The notes under the pieces: model-generated
What the model was told of the DNA's origin: nothing
The model's database searches: none
The model's input: only the letters and a program-made list of their open reading frames with translations
From: Sphingomonadales bacterium
GTDB taxonomy: Bacteria; Pseudomonadota; Alphaproteobacteria; Sphingomonadales; Sphingomonadaceae
NCBI GenBank assembly: GCA_028871475.1
Contig: JAGWMZ010000002.1
Span: 186,001-250,000 of the forward strand
Reading direction: 5' to 3'
DNA: 64,000 bases
Program-made: the position numbers and the translations under genes
Part shown: positions 1 to 11,100 of the stretch, piece after piece
Layout: every line of letters starts with the position of its first letter
How positions within the stretch are numbered: position 1 is the stretch's first letter

Positions 1-1193
1 TGACAGATGGGCCAGTTGGCGGGGGGCGCCGCTTCCTCCGCCTGGGGAGCCTGCGATGCGGGCAGGTCGGGCTCGACAGGCGGGGGCTCCGGTGTCTCCG
101 TCGCGGCGTCCGGCTCTCTGGCGTTCTCGTCACCCTGCACGATCAGCGTGTCGGGAATGAAATGGGGATGCGGACTGAAACCGGGGGCTGGGCGAAAGAC
201 ATGCAGCGCCGGTTCGGGGGTGGCGGGTTCTTGTGGAGCGGGCAGGGGCGCGGGTTCCTCCTCGGTCGGCTCCTGCGCGGCTTCCATCGCGCCGGTGATG
301 ACGAGTGGGCCCAGCTCATGCCTGCCATGGTTGGACAGGATCAGGCGATAGCGCAGCGTCGCTTCGGTCAGCGTGGTGGCGAAGCGGGTGGGGCGAAAAT
401 CCAGCGTCAGTTCGGGGCCGGGCGCGGCCAGTTCGACCCTGGCGATGGCCGCGGCGAAGGTCGGCGGCGCGACGGGCGCAGGCTCGACAGCAGGGGGCAT
501 GGCGGGCGCGGGTGCTGGTTCCGGCGTGGTTGCCGTGCCCTGAACGGGAACAGCCTGCATGGGCGGTGCGCCATCGCTTGCGGTTCCGGCGGTGCTGGCA
601 GGTTTGCGGCGCCACAGGGCCCAGCCGCCCAGCGCGCCAAGCAGCGCCGCTACTGCCAGAGGCCATTGCGGCAGCGGCGCCTGAGCTGGCGCTGGGCTTG
701 GGGCGATTGCGGCTTTGGGCGCCGGTGCGGGCGCGGGGATATTGACCGCCGTCGCCGGTGTGGTCGCTGGCGGCGTAGGCGTAGGCGTAGGCGTAGGCTT
801 CGGTGTGGGCGTAGGACTCGGCGTGGGCGCGGCCGGTTTTGCCGTTTGTGCGGGCGGCGCTTCGGCATGAGTCGCGTGCCGGGGCTGGGCCGGGTGGCGC
901 GTTTTGGCCGGTTGCGCCTTATGCGGTGCGGAATGACTTGCCGGTGTCACCGGGATCACCGGGTCGACATCGATCCGGGGCGCGGGGGACGGGCTGGGCT
1001 TGGCGGCACTGCCGGGCGGCGTTTTGTAGCTGCCGTTCCAGTCGCCGATCGACTGCGCCGTGGCGCTTCCCGCGCCAGCCGTTATCGCGCCGGCCATCAT
1101 GACGCCGGCACAGCCCAGCCGGGCCATGCGCCTGGCCAGCACCGGGCGGCGGGCTGTGGGGGCGCGGAAAGGGCGGGGCGCTGGGGCGGGCAT
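1..1193 (-). CDS. Secreted/membrane-anchored Pro/Thr-rich protein of unknown function (3' end outside window)
   Basis: Open minus-strand frame from ATG at 1193 to the window edge, absent from the ORF track because it has no stop in the window. Translation begins [48 protein letters not shown] (signal peptide-like), then a [19 protein letters not shown] linker, a TM-like segment [20 protein letters not shown] and a C-terminal domain. Confidence 0.75.
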   Translation of the reverse strand, partial: MPAPAPRPFRAPTARRPVLARRMARLGCAGVMMAGAITAGAGSATAQSIGDWNGSYKTPPGSAAKPSPSPAPRIDVDPVIPVTPASHSAPHKAQPAKTRHPAQPRHATHAEAPPAQTAKPAAPTPSPTPTPKPTPTPTPTPPATTPATAVNIPAPAPAPKAAIAPSPAPAQAPLPQWPLAVAALLGALGGWALWRRKPASTAGTASDGAPPMQAVPVQGTATTPEPAPAPAMPPAVEPAPVAPPTFAAAIARVELAAPGPELTLDFRPTRFATTLTEATLRYRLILSNHGRHELGPLVITGAMEAAQEPTEEEPAPLPAPQEPATPEPALHVFRPAPGFSPHPHFIPDTLIVQGDENAREPDAATETPEPPPVEPDLPASQAPQAEEAAPPANWPIC

Positions 1194-1388
1194 CGGGTCG
1201 CTTCTTGGCAAGAGGGGCCGGTCACGCAAGGCATGCGCATTGGGTGGTTACGGCAGAACCTGTTCACCTATAAGCGGGCAGCGCGTCGGGCCCAACCCCC
1301 AAGTTTATCCTTCAATGGACCCGCACCCCGCGCGAAACACCCCATTGAGCGCTTGCGGCATGCGCCGCTTGGCGGCATGGGAGATATC

Positions 1389-1904
1389 ATGAGCGACCAC
1401 AGCGACGCAAACGACTCCGCCCCCCACGCCACGCCCCATGATGCGCCCCACTATGCACAAGGCGCGCTCCATCTTGGCCAAAGCAGCCGCCTGCCGGATT
1501 CTCCCGAGGCAGCCGTGCTTGACTATGTGCCCAATCCGCGCGTGGGTTCACTCTATCTGGTGCGCTTTGCCGCGCCGGAATTCACCTCACTGTGCCCGGT
1601 GACGGGCCAGCCCGACTTTGCCCATCTGGTCATCGACTATGCGCCGGGTGAAAAAATCGTCGAATCCAAGTCCCTGAAGCTGTTTCTGGGCAGTTTCCGC
1701 AATCACGCCGGGTTTCACGAGGATGTGACCGTGGGCATTGGCCAGCGCCTTTTTGATGAAATGGCGCCGCGCTGGCTGCGGATCGGCGGCTATTGGTATC
1801 CGCGCGGGGGCATCCCGATCGACGTGTTCTGGCAATCGGATGCGGCGCCGGCGGGCCTTTGGGTGCCCGATCAGGGCGTGGCGTCCTATCGCGGGCGTGG
1901 TTAG
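1389..1904 (+). CDS. queF: NADPH-dependent 7-cyano-7-deazaguanine reductase
   Basis: Translation from ATG 1389 contains [21 protein letters not shown] and [20 protein letters not shown], characteristic of QueF. The ORF track's 580-aa frame from 162 is an upstream run-on. Confidence 0.93.
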   Translation: MSDHSDANDSAPHATPHDAPHYAQGALHLGQSSRLPDSPEAAVLDYVPNPRVGSLYLVRFAAPEFTSLCPVTGQPDFAHLVIDYAPGEKIVESKSLKLFLGSFRNHAGFHEDVTVGIGQRLFDEMAPRWLRIGGYWYPRGGIPIDVFWQSDAAPAGLWVPDQGVASYRGRG

Positions 1905-2009
1905 CACCTGCCTGCCCTGGGGGGCGCCGTGCCTGCGACAGGCTGAAACCTGTTCGGGCAACCGGGGCCGATGTTTTGCATTCTTTGTTCGTGAAGCCGG
2001 GGATCTGAC

Positions 2010-4223
2010 ATGAACACGCATACGCCGCCGCATCTGACCCATCTGGAGCGGGCTGTCGAACACACGTCCGATCCGGCGGTGGCGGCGGTGCAGCATCGCT
2101 TCTTCAACCGTGAGATGAGCTGGCTGGCGTTCAATGCCCGCGTGCTGGACGAAGCGCGCAACCATTCCTATCCCTTGCTCGAACGGCTGCGTTTCCTGTC
2201 GATTTCGGGTAACAATCTCGATGAATTCCTGATGGTGCGCGTGGCCGGGCTCGCCGGGCAAGTGCGGCGCAAGATCGAGGAAATCTCGATCGACGGGCAC
2301 ACGCCCGCCCAGCAACTGGACAACATCCGCGAGGAGGTGAGGCGGCTGGAAGGCGTGCAGCAGGAGATCTGGCAGGAGCTGCGCCCGGAGCTGGCGGCCC
2401 AGCACATCCATATCATCGACGAAGGGGCGGGCGAGGAGGGCGATGCCTGCACGCCCCGGCTGGATACGGCGCAAAACCGCTGGCTCAAAGACTATTTCCT
2501 TGAGCGCGTGCTGCCCGTCATTACCCCCCAGGCCATCGACCCGGCGCATCCTTTCCCTTTCGTGGGCAATGGCGGCATGGGGCTGATGGTCAGCCTGACG
2601 CGCGAGGCTGACGGCGCGCAGGTGATGGAGATGGTGCTCATCCCCGGCCCCTTGCCGCGTTTCGTGCGCGTTCCGGGCAAGGATGCCATCTACATCAGCA
2701 TCGAGACGGTGATCTGGCGCCATATCAACCTACTGTTCCCCAAATTCGAGGCGCAGGGCCACGGCGTGTTCCGCGTGCTGCGCGACAGCGACATCGAGAT
2801 CGAGGAAGACGCCGAGGATCTGGTCCGCTATTTCCGCACCGCCATCAAACGGCGGCGGCGCGGCAGCGTCATCATGCTGCAATTGCAGGGCGATTTCGAC
2901 CCCGAGGCCGAACTGCTGCTGCGCGACAAGCTCAAGCTCGACCATGCCATCGTCATCAAATCGGCGGGCCCCATCGGCATGACAGGCCTGTCGGAAATCT
3001 GCGATGAAAAGCGGCCCGAGCTGAAGTTCGAGCCTTACAGCCCGCGCTATCCCGAACGCATTCTGGAGCATGACGGCGATATTTTCTCGGCTATCCGGGA
3101 AAAGGATCTGGTCGTCCACCACCCTTACGAAAGTTTCGAGGTGGTGATCGACTTCCTGCGCCAGGCGGCCATCGACCCCGATGTGGTGGCGATCAAGCAG
3201 ACGCTTTACCGCGCGGGCAAACAGAGCGCGATCATCAATGCGCTGATCGCGGCCGCCGAGGCGGGCAAATCGGTGACCGCCGTGGTGGAACTGAAAGCCC
3301 GTTTCGACGAGGAGCAGAACCTGCACTGGGCCAGCCAGCTTGAAAATGCCGGCGTGCAGGTCATCTATGGTTTCGTCGATTGGAAGACCCACGCCAAGAT
3401 CAGCATGGTGGTGCGGCGCGAGGGCGATGGCTATCGCACCTATTGCCACTTCGGCACGGGCAATTATCACCCCATCACCGCGCGCATCTACACCGATCTG
3501 TCCTTCTTCACCGCCGAACCGGCGATCGGGCGCGATGCCAATCAGGTGTTCAACTTCATCACCGGCTATGTCGAGCCGCGCCGCACCTCGCTCATCGGCG
3601 TGGCCCCGGTGATGCTGCGCGAGCGGCTCTATGGCTGCATCGACCGCGAGATTGCGAACGCCAGGGCGGGCAAGCCGGCGCAGATCTGGGGCAAATTGAA
3701 TTCGCTCACCGATCACAATCTGATCGACCGGCTTTATGAGGCCAGCCAGGCAGGCGTGGAAGTGAGCCTTGTGGTGCGCGGCATTTGCTGCCTGAAACCC
3801 GGCATCAAGGGCCTCTCGCAGAACATCCGCGTCAAATCCATCATCGGTCGCTTTCTGGAGCATGGCCGGGTCTGGGCCTTTGGCGCGGGCAATCCTTTGC
3901 CCAATCCGCGCGCGCGCGTCTTCATCTCCAGCGCCGATGGCATGAGCCGCAATCTCGACCGCCGCGTCGAGGTGCTGATCCCCATCCGCAACCGCACGGT
4001 GCATGATCAGGTGCTCGATCAGGTGATGCTGGCCAATCTGCTGGACAATGAGCAGAGCTGGACGCTCGATTCCGAAGGCCATTACAAGCGCACCGTGCCG
4101 GGTGACCGGCCCTTTAACGCTCACCGCTATTTCATGACCAATCCCTCGCTGTCCGGGCGCGGGGCGGCGCTGGGGTCGGGGCGCAAGGTGCCCAAGCTGG
4201 CGCTGCGGCGCGGCGGGGCCTAA
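2010..4223 (+). CDS. ppk1: Polyphosphate kinase 1
   Basis: 737 aa; FFNREMSWLAFNARVLDEA, KQTLYRAGKQSAIINALIAAAEAGKSVTAVVELKARFDEEQN and HAKISMVVRREGDGYRTYCHFGTGNYHPITARIYTDLS are PPK1 hallmarks. Confidence 0.97.
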   Translation: MNTHTPPHLTHLERAVEHTSDPAVAAVQHRFFNREMSWLAFNARVLDEARNHSYPLLERLRFLSISGNNLDEFLMVRVAGLAGQVRRKIEEISIDGHTPAQQLDNIREEVRRLEGVQQEIWQELRPELAAQHIHIIDEGAGEEGDACTPRLDTAQNRWLKDYFLERVLPVITPQAIDPAHPFPFVGNGGMGLMVSLTREADGAQVMEMVLIPGPLPRFVRVPGKDAIYISIETVIWRHINLLFPKFEAQGHGVFRVLRDSDIEIEEDAEDLVRYFRTAIKRRRRGSVIMLQLQGDFDPEAELLLRDKLKLDHAIVIKSAGPIGMTGLSEICDEKRPELKFEPYSPRYPERILEHDGDIFSAIREKDLVVHHPYESFEVVIDFLRQAAIDPDVVAIKQTLYRAGKQSAIINALIAAAEAGKSVTAVVELKARFDEEQNLHWASQLENAGVQVIYGFVDWKTHAKISMVVRREGDGYRTYCHFGTGNYHPITARIYTDLSFFTAEPAIGRDANQVFNFITGYVEPRRTSLIGVAPVMLRERLYGCIDREIANARAGKPAQIWGKLNSLTDHNLIDRLYEASQAGVEVSLVVRGICCLKPGIKGLSQNIRVKSIIGRFLEHGRVWAFGAGNPLPNPRARVFISSADGMSRNLDRRVEVLIPIRNRTVHDQVLDQVMLANLLDNEQSWTLDSEGHYKRTVPGDRPFNAHRYFMTNPSLSGRGAALGSGRKVPKLALRRGGA

Positions 4224-4232
4224 GAGACCGAG

Positions 4233-5900
4233 ATGCATCACGAATCCAGCCTGCTGCGGCCGGTCGAGCAAGGCGCCGCGCGCGGCATCATTGACATCGG
4301 GTCGAACACGGTCCGCCTTGTCATTTTCGGCGGCCCGGCGCGGGCGCCCGCCGTTCTGCACAATGAGAAGGTGACCGCGCGGCTGGGCAAGGGCGTGGCG
4401 GACAATGGTCGCCTGTCTGACAAGGGCATGAAGGCGGCGCTCACCAGCCTTGCCCGCTATGCCGCCATTCTGCGCCTGCATGGGGTGGAGGATGTGCAAT
4501 GCGTGGCCACCGCCGCCGTGCGCGATGCCACCAATGGCCGCCAGTTTCTTGATCAGGTGGCGGCGCTGGGCCTCTCGCCCCGGTTGCTCTCGGGCGAGGA
4601 GGAAGCGGTCAGCAGCGCGCATGGGGTGATCTCGGCCTTCCCCGGTGCCCATGGTGTGGTGGGCGACCTTGGCGGCGGCAGCCTTGAACTCATCGACATT
4701 GATGGCGAGCGTTGCACCCATGGTTCCAGCCTGCCGCTGGGCACGCTGCGCCTGCCGGCGTTGCGCGATGATGGCGGGGCGCGTTTTTCCCGGCGGGTGA
4801 AAAAGATGCTCCGTTCGGTGCAATGGTCCACCGCGCATGACCAGCCGCTTTATCTGGTGGGCGGATCGTTCCGCGCGCTGGCCCGCTATGCCATGGTGCA
4901 GCAGAACTGGCCGATCGATGACCCTCATGGTTTTGAAATGGCGCCCGAGGATGCCATCAAGCTGGCCCGCAAGCTGACCGATCCCAAGATGGTGGCGCGG
5001 CTCAGCCCGCCGCCCGCCAAATCGGGCCATGGCAAGGTGCCCGCCGCGCGCTCTATGGCGGCGAAGGGTCCCGCGAAGGCAGCACTGACCAAGGCCCCCG
5101 CAAAGCCGCTGGCCAAGCTGCCCGCCGCCAAGGTGACCCAGCGCATCACCATTCCCGGCGTGTCCTCCGCGCGTCTGGCCAGCCTGCCCGATGCGGCGGC
5201 GCTGCTGGCGGTGCTGGTGCGCGAACTCAAGCCGCAAAAGCTGATTTTTTCCAGCTGGGGCCTGCGCGAGGGTCTGTTGGCCGAGGGGTTCGACGAGGCG
5301 ACGCGCGCTTCCGACCCGATGCTGGCGGGCATTTCGGCCTTTGCCGCTGCCCATCACGCGGCCATCCCGCAACTGGCGCTGGAAATGGTGCGTTGGACGG
5401 CGCGCGCCTTGCCGCCATCCTCCGACCCGGACGGGCCGCGCGTGCAGCGTTTGCGGCTGGGGGCGACCATGCTCTCGCTCGTCTCGCTCGACACCGAACC
5501 CAATCTGCGGCTGGAGCAGGGCGCCGACTGGGCGCTGCGCAAACGCTGGGTGGGGCTGACGGCGCGGGGGCGCGCGATGATCGCGCTGGCCGTGGCGGCC
5601 AACAGCGGGCGCACCGCCGTTCCGCCCGAACTGTTGCGCCTGGCGCCGATCGGGGTGTTGCGCGATGCGGTGGTGTGGGGGCTGGCCACGCGTCTGGCGC
5701 GGCGCCTGGGCGGCGGGGCCGTCATGGCGCTGGCTGGTACCTCGCTGCGGATGGCGGGTGGCGAACTGGTGCTGGCGGTGCGGCCTGATCTCGCTGCCCT
5801 GTGCAGCGAGATGGTGGAGAAGGATCTGCGCGTGCTGGCCGAATGCCTGGGCCTTGCCCCGCGCATCGACATTCTGGCCGAGGGCGCCGACCTGCCTTGA
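4233..5900 (+). CDS. ppx: Ppx/GppA family exopolyphosphatase
   Basis: GIIDIGSNTVRLVIFGG, ATAAVRDATNG, LSGEEEA and VGDLGGGSLELIDI; directly downstream of ppk1. Confidence 0.93.
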   Translation: MHHESSLLRPVEQGAARGIIDIGSNTVRLVIFGGPARAPAVLHNEKVTARLGKGVADNGRLSDKGMKAALTSLARYAAILRLHGVEDVQCVATAAVRDATNGRQFLDQVAALGLSPRLLSGEEEAVSSAHGVISAFPGAHGVVGDLGGGSLELIDIDGERCTHGSSLPLGTLRLPALRDDGGARFSRRVKKMLRSVQWSTAHDQPLYLVGGSFRALARYAMVQQNWPIDDPHGFEMAPEDAIKLARKLTDPKMVARLSPPPAKSGHGKVPAARSMAAKGPAKAALTKAPAKPLAKLPAAKVTQRITIPGVSSARLASLPDAAALLAVLVRELKPQKLIFSSWGLREGLLAEGFDEATRASDPMLAGISAFAAAHHAAIPQLALEMVRWTARALPPSSDPDGPRVQRLRLGATMLSLVSLDTEPNLRLEQGADWALRKRWVGLTARGRAMIALAVAANSGRTAVPPELLRLAPIGVLRDAVVWGLATRLARRLGGGAVMALAGTSLRMAGGELVLAVRPDLAALCSEMVEKDLRVLAECLGLAPRIDILAEGADLP

Positions 5901-6032
5901 TGTGAGTCTTGGGGCCAAAGGGTCTTGGGGCCAAAGGGTCTTGGGGATTGTCACGCAACTGACGCGCAATGGTCATGCCTGCGCAACCTCGCGGCGCTAT
6001 CACCAGAGGGACACGAGGCATGAGGACACCCC

Positions 6033-6935
6033 ATGTTGCGCGAGAGCACCCCGCAGGTCGATGATCTGTTTGCCAGCCTTGGCGGCCAGCGCCGCCTGCC
6101 CGAATGGCTTGACCTGCCTGAACCCAAGAGTTTCCGGCCCAAGCGCAAATATCGCACTGTCTGGATCAGCGATGTGCATTTGGGCACGCGCGGCTGCAAT
6201 GCGGCGCATCTGGTCGATTTCCTGCACTCCATCGAATGCGAGACGCTCTATCTGGTGGGCGACATCATCGATGGCTGGCGGCTGAAAAAGGGCTGGTACT
6301 GGCCCGACGCGCATAATGAAGTGCTGCGCCGCATTCTGAAGATGGCGCATCGCGGCACGCGGGTGGTTTTCATCTGCGGCAACCATGACGAGATGCTGCG
6401 CCCCTATGCCGGCATGACCTTTGGTGGCGTGGAACTGGTGCTTGAGGCGATCCATGTGACCGCCGACCGCCGCCGTCTGCTGGTCACCCATGGCGACAGT
6501 TTCGACGCGGTGGTGCTTTATCACAAGTGGCTCGCCTTCCTGGGGGACCAGGCCTACGAGATGATGATGCGCGTCAATGTGGCCTTCAACGCCATCCGCC
6601 GGGCGCTGAAGCTGCCCTATTGGTCGCTCTCGGCCTATCTCAAAAAACGCGTCAAGAACGCGGTCTCCTACATCTGTTCCTTTGAGGAAGCGGTGGCGCA
6701 TGAGGCGGTGGCGCGCGGGCTTGATGGCATTGTGTGCGGCCACATCCATTCGGCTGAAATTCGCCAGATCCAGGGCGTCACCTATTACAATGACGGCGAC
6801 TGGGTCGAAAGCTGCACCGCGCTGGTTGAGGAAGCCGATGGCGCGATGAGCATCGTCGATTACGGCGCCGAAGTGCGCGAGCGTGAACTGGCCGCGCTGG
6901 CCGTGCCCCGCGCGGCGCTGCCCCAGCCTGCCTGA
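6033..6935 (+). CDS. Calcineurin-like metallophosphoesterase (UDP-2,3-diacylglucosamine diphosphatase-like)
   Basis: ISDVHLGTRGCNAAHLVDFL, VGDIIDGWRL, FICGNHDEML, LVTHGDSFD and CGHIHSAEIR metal-binding motifs. Confidence 0.88.
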   Translation: MLRESTPQVDDLFASLGGQRRLPEWLDLPEPKSFRPKRKYRTVWISDVHLGTRGCNAAHLVDFLHSIECETLYLVGDIIDGWRLKKGWYWPDAHNEVLRRILKMAHRGTRVVFICGNHDEMLRPYAGMTFGGVELVLEAIHVTADRRRLLVTHGDSFDAVVLYHKWLAFLGDQAYEMMMRVNVAFNAIRRALKLPYWSLSAYLKKRVKNAVSYICSFEEAVAHEAVARGLDGIVCGHIHSAEIRQIQGVTYYNDGDWVESCTALVEEADGAMSIVDYGAEVRERELAALAVPRAALPQPA

Positions 6936-7006
6936 CCGTTTCCCCGATGGAGCGTGCCATGAACCCGACCGCCCCTCTCCAGATCGCCCCCAAGCAGATC
7001 GCGCCC

Positions 7007-8080
7007 ATGAAGATTGCCATCGCCACCGATGCCTGGTTTCCGCAGGTCAATGGCGTGGTGCGCACCCTGGCCGCCACCGTGGCCGAACTGCACCGGCGCG
7101 GCCATGAGGTCGAACTCATCACGCCCGAGCGGTTTCTGACCGTCGCGCTGCCCGGTTATAGCCAGATCCGCGTGGCGATCAGCCCGCGTTTCTCGGCCCG
7201 GCGCATGCTCGATGGTTTTGCCCCCGATCTCGTCCATATCGCCACCGAAGGCCCCATCGGCTGGAGCGCGCGCGGCTGGTGCCGGGCGCGTGGCGTGCCC
7301 TTCACCACGGCCTTCCACACCCGTTTCCCTGAATATCTCTCGGTGCGCACCGGCATCAGCGCGGAAAGGTTCTGGCCTATCATGCAGCGATTTCATGGAC
7401 CCAGCAGTGCCGTCATGGTCGCCACCCCCAGCCTGGCGGCCGAACTGGCCGGGCGGGGCATTGCCCATACCCATGCCTGGGGACGGGGTATCGACCACAC
7501 GCTGTTCACGCTGGTTGGCGATACGCTGCCCGAACTGGCCGAGCTGCCGCGCCCCATCCTGCTGAACGTGGGCCGGGTGGCCCCGGAAAAGAACCTTGAG
7601 GCCTTCCTCGATCTCGACACGCCGGGCAGCAAGGTGGTGGTGGGCGATGGCCCGGCTCTGGCCGAAATGCGCCGGCTTTACCCCGATGTCACCTTCCTTG
7701 GCGCATTGGCGGGCGAACGGCTGGCGGCGGCCTATCGCAGCGCCGATGTCTTCGTCTTCCCCAGCCTGACAGACACGTTCGGCCTCGTCATCATCGAGGC
7801 GCTGGCCTGCGGCCTGCCGGTGGCGGCCTATCCCGTCGCCGGGCCGATCGACATTCTGGGCGCGCAGGGACGCGGAGTGGAGCACGATTTCCCCGCCACC
7901 GTCGCCGCGCTCGACCGCGACCTTGGCGTGGCGGTGGACAAGGCGCTGCGCCTCGACAGCCAGGCCCCGGCGGTCTTTGCGGCACGCTTCACCTGGCCGC
8001 GCGCGACTGACCAGTTCCTGACCGCCATCGACCAGGCCGCCCGCGCCGGACGTGCCCAGCCCGTGCCCGAGCCTGCCTAA
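7007..8080 (+). CDS. Glycosyltransferase family 4 (GT-B)
   Basis: MKIAIATDAWFPQVNGVVRTLAATVAEL N-terminus, NVGRVAPEKNLEAFL, and VFVFPSLTDTFGLVIIEALACGLPVAAYPV. The start could be as early as 6947. Confidence 0.87.
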   Translation: MKIAIATDAWFPQVNGVVRTLAATVAELHRRGHEVELITPERFLTVALPGYSQIRVAISPRFSARRMLDGFAPDLVHIATEGPIGWSARGWCRARGVPFTTAFHTRFPEYLSVRTGISAERFWPIMQRFHGPSSAVMVATPSLAAELAGRGIAHTHAWGRGIDHTLFTLVGDTLPELAELPRPILLNVGRVAPEKNLEAFLDLDTPGSKVVVGDGPALAEMRRLYPDVTFLGALAGERLAAAYRSADVFVFPSLTDTFGLVIIEALACGLPVAAYPVAGPIDILGAQGRGVEHDFPATVAALDRDLGVAVDKALRLDSQAPAVFAARFTWPRATDQFLTAIDQAARAGRAQPVPEPA

Positions 8081-8160
8081 ATAGTCCTATCCCTGCCTCA
8101 TCGCTTGATCGCCGGCCCCGATGCGCTAGGGCAGCAAGGCTGTGAGCAGGGAGGAATGAC

Positions 8161-11100
8161 GTGCATGTCGGCTCGGCGGCGCTGTTTGCGCTGGCATGGA
8201 TAGGGCTGCTGTTTCTCGTTGCGGGCTGGGCTGATCGGCGGGCGCAGGGTTTTTCCCGGCATCTGCTGCCCGAACGCCAGCGCCGCCAGCGCCAGTTCGC
8301 CTATACGATGGCGCTGGGCGTCTTTTGCTCGAGCTGGACCATCTATGGCGCGGTGGGCAGCGCGGCGCGCACCGGCTGGGATTATCTGCCGATCTATGGC
8401 GCGCCGATCCTTGTGCTGCTGCTGGCGCCCGGCCTGCTGCGCCGCCTGTCGCGCGCGGTGGCCGAGGAACAGGCCGTCACCATTTCGGATTTCATCGCCG
8501 CGCGCTTTGGTCATGATCCGGTGGTGGCGCGGCTGGTCACGCTGATCGCGCTGGCTGGCACCGTGCCCTATATGGCGCTGCAATTGCGCTCGATGGGCAT
8601 CGCCTTTTCCATCGTCACCGGGCAGGCGGTGGCGGTGCCCACCATGGTGGCGGGCGCGGCGCTGCTGGCGCTGTTTGCCATGCTGTTCGGCGCCCGGCGT
8701 TTTGAGCTGACGGGGCGCTCTGAGGGGCTGATCTATGCGGTCGGCCTTGAATCATTGATGAAGATCTGCGCCATGCTGCTGGTCGGCGCACTGGCGGTGG
8801 CCATGGTCATGCATGCCCCGCCCGAGCGGGTGGCGGCAGGCTGGTCGCAACTGGCGGCGCGCTTTACCATGCACACCCTGTCCGCCGATACGCTGGCGAT
8901 TGCGCTGATTTCGGCCTTTGCGATGCTTGCCCTGCCGCGCCAGTTCTACATGGCGCTGGCCGAGGCGCATGATATCGAGGATCTGCCACAGGCGCGTTTC
9001 GGGTTTGCCTTTTATCTGACGTTGATGGCGCTGTCGGTCTTTCCGATCGTGCTGGCCGGGCTGACTGTGCTCTCGCCTGCCATGCAATCGGATTATTTCG
9101 TCCTGTGGCTGCCGCAGGTCAGCGGGCACCGCGTGATCATGGCGGTGGAACTGCTGGGCGGGATCAGCGCCGCTGCCGCCATGGTCATCACCGATTCCAC
9201 CGCTCTGGCCACCATGGTCTCGAATGATCTGGTGTTCCCCACGGTGGTGCGCGCGGCATTGGTGGAGGGCGGGGCGCCGCCGGCGGGCGCGCTGGGGCGG
9301 CGGATGCTGCTGGTACGCCGTGCTGCCATTCTGGCGTTGGTGGCCTCGGCGCTGACCTGGGCGCTGCTGGTCAACCCGGAGGATTCGCTGGCATCCATCG
9401 GACTTGTCGCCTTTGCCGCCATGGCCCAGTTCACGCCGCATCTCATCATGGCCGCCACCGGGCGACGGCGTGATCCGCTGGCGGCGCGGGTCAGCCTGGC
9501 GCTGGGCTTTGCCTTCTGGTTCTATACGCTGGCGCTGCCGCCGGTTCTGCCGCCGGCATGGCACACGTGGCTGGCGCAGGGCCCCGCCGACCCCGAGCGC
9601 CTGCTGGGCATCGGCCATACCAGCGTGCTGGTGCATGGCGTGGTGTGGAGTCTGGGCGTCAACATCGCTGCCTATCTGCTGGTGGCGGCGCGCAAGGCGC
9701 GCGGGGCGCCCTTGCCGGCGGCCATGCGCTGGCAGACGCAGATTTCCGATCTTGGCCAGCTGCGGGATCTGGTCGCCAGCTTCGTGGGGCAGGACAAGGC
9801 CGCTGCGGAGTTTCCTGAAGCGCAGCGCGGCGCGCCCATCGACAATCGCGCCGCCCAGCGGGCGCGGGCGCTGATCGGCGCGGTGGTGGGCACATCGGCG
9901 GCGCGCGCGCTGGTGGCCTCGGCGCTGGCGGGCGGGCGCATGACCCTGGCGCAGGTGACACGGCTGCTCGATGAGCGGGGCCATGCGCTGGGCTTTTCGC
10001 GGCAGGTGCTCACCGCGACGTTCGAGAACATCGAGGCGGGCATCAGCGTGGTTGATGCCGATCTCAATCTCGTCGCGTGGAATTCGCGTTATGAGGCGCT
10101 CTTCAATTACCCGCCGGGCATGGTCTATGTCGGCATGCCGGTGGTTGATTTGATGCGCTACAATGCGATGCGCGGCGAAATGGGCGAGGGCGACCCCGAA
10201 GAGATGGTGGCACGGCGTCTGGCCTATTTGCGCCGCGGCTTGCCTCATTCGATCGAGCGGCACCGGCGCGATGGTACGGTGATCAAGATTTCGGGCGGGC
10301 CGATGCCGGGCGGCGGCTATGTCATGTCCTATACCGACATCACCAGCGAGGCGATGGTGCGCGCCGAATTGCGCCAGACCCTGGCCCAGATGGAAAGCCG
10401 GGTGAGCGCGCGCACTGCCGAACTGTCGCAGGCCAACCGCCAGCTGGCCCGCGCCACGGCCGACAAGACGCGTTTTCTGGCGGCGGCCAGCCATGATCTG
10501 TTGCAGCCGCTTCATGCCGCGCGGCTGTTCACAGCGGCCCTGTCGCGTGATGTGGATGACAAGGCCAGGGTGCTGGTGTCGCGGGTGGATTCTGCGATCA
10601 CCGCGGCAGAAGGGCTGCTGCGCGCCTTGCTCGACATCAGCAAGCTGGATGCGGGCGGAGTGACGCCGCATCTTGAGCCGCTGGCGCTGACGCCCTTTCT
10701 GGGCGACCTCATCGACGGCTTCTATCCCATGGCCGAGAGCAAGGGCCTGTCGCTGCGCAGCGGTCCGCTGGGGGCGGGGCTGGATGTGGTGAGCGATCGG
10801 GGGCTGTTGCGTTCGCTGCTCCAGAATTTTCTGGCCAATGCCTTGCGTTACACGGTCGAGGGCGGGGTTCTGCTGGGCGTGCGGCGGCGGATGGTGGATG
10901 GCGTGGCCTGGGTGCGGGTGGATGTGGTCGACACGGGCGTTGGCATTCCGGCGGACAAGATGGAGTCGATCTTCAGCGAATTCACCCGTCTGGGTGATGT
11001 CGAGGTGGAAGGGCTGGGGCTGGGGCTGGCCTTGTCGGAGCGGATTGCCCGCCTGCTGGGCGCGCGGATCGAGGTCGCCTCGCGTCTGGGGCACGGCAGT

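Noticed and set aside
162-1388. N-terminal 400 residues of the 580-aa plus ORF fused to QueF
   Set aside because: Arg/Gly-rich antisense of the minus-strand edge gene; QueF starts at 1389.
1194-1388. Possible preQ1 riboswitch upstream of queF
   Set aside because: No preQ1-I/II-like conserved segments found by eye.
2730-5969. 1079-aa minus ORF antisense to ppk1/ppx
   Set aside because: Composition artefact of high-GC codon bias (His/Arg/Gln/Gly-rich, no domain); the plus strand encodes clear PPK1 and Ppx.
8752-11094. 780-aa minus ORF antisense to the hybrid kinase
   Set aside because: Low-complexity His/Arg/Gln antisense translation with no motif; kinase on the plus strand is unambiguous.
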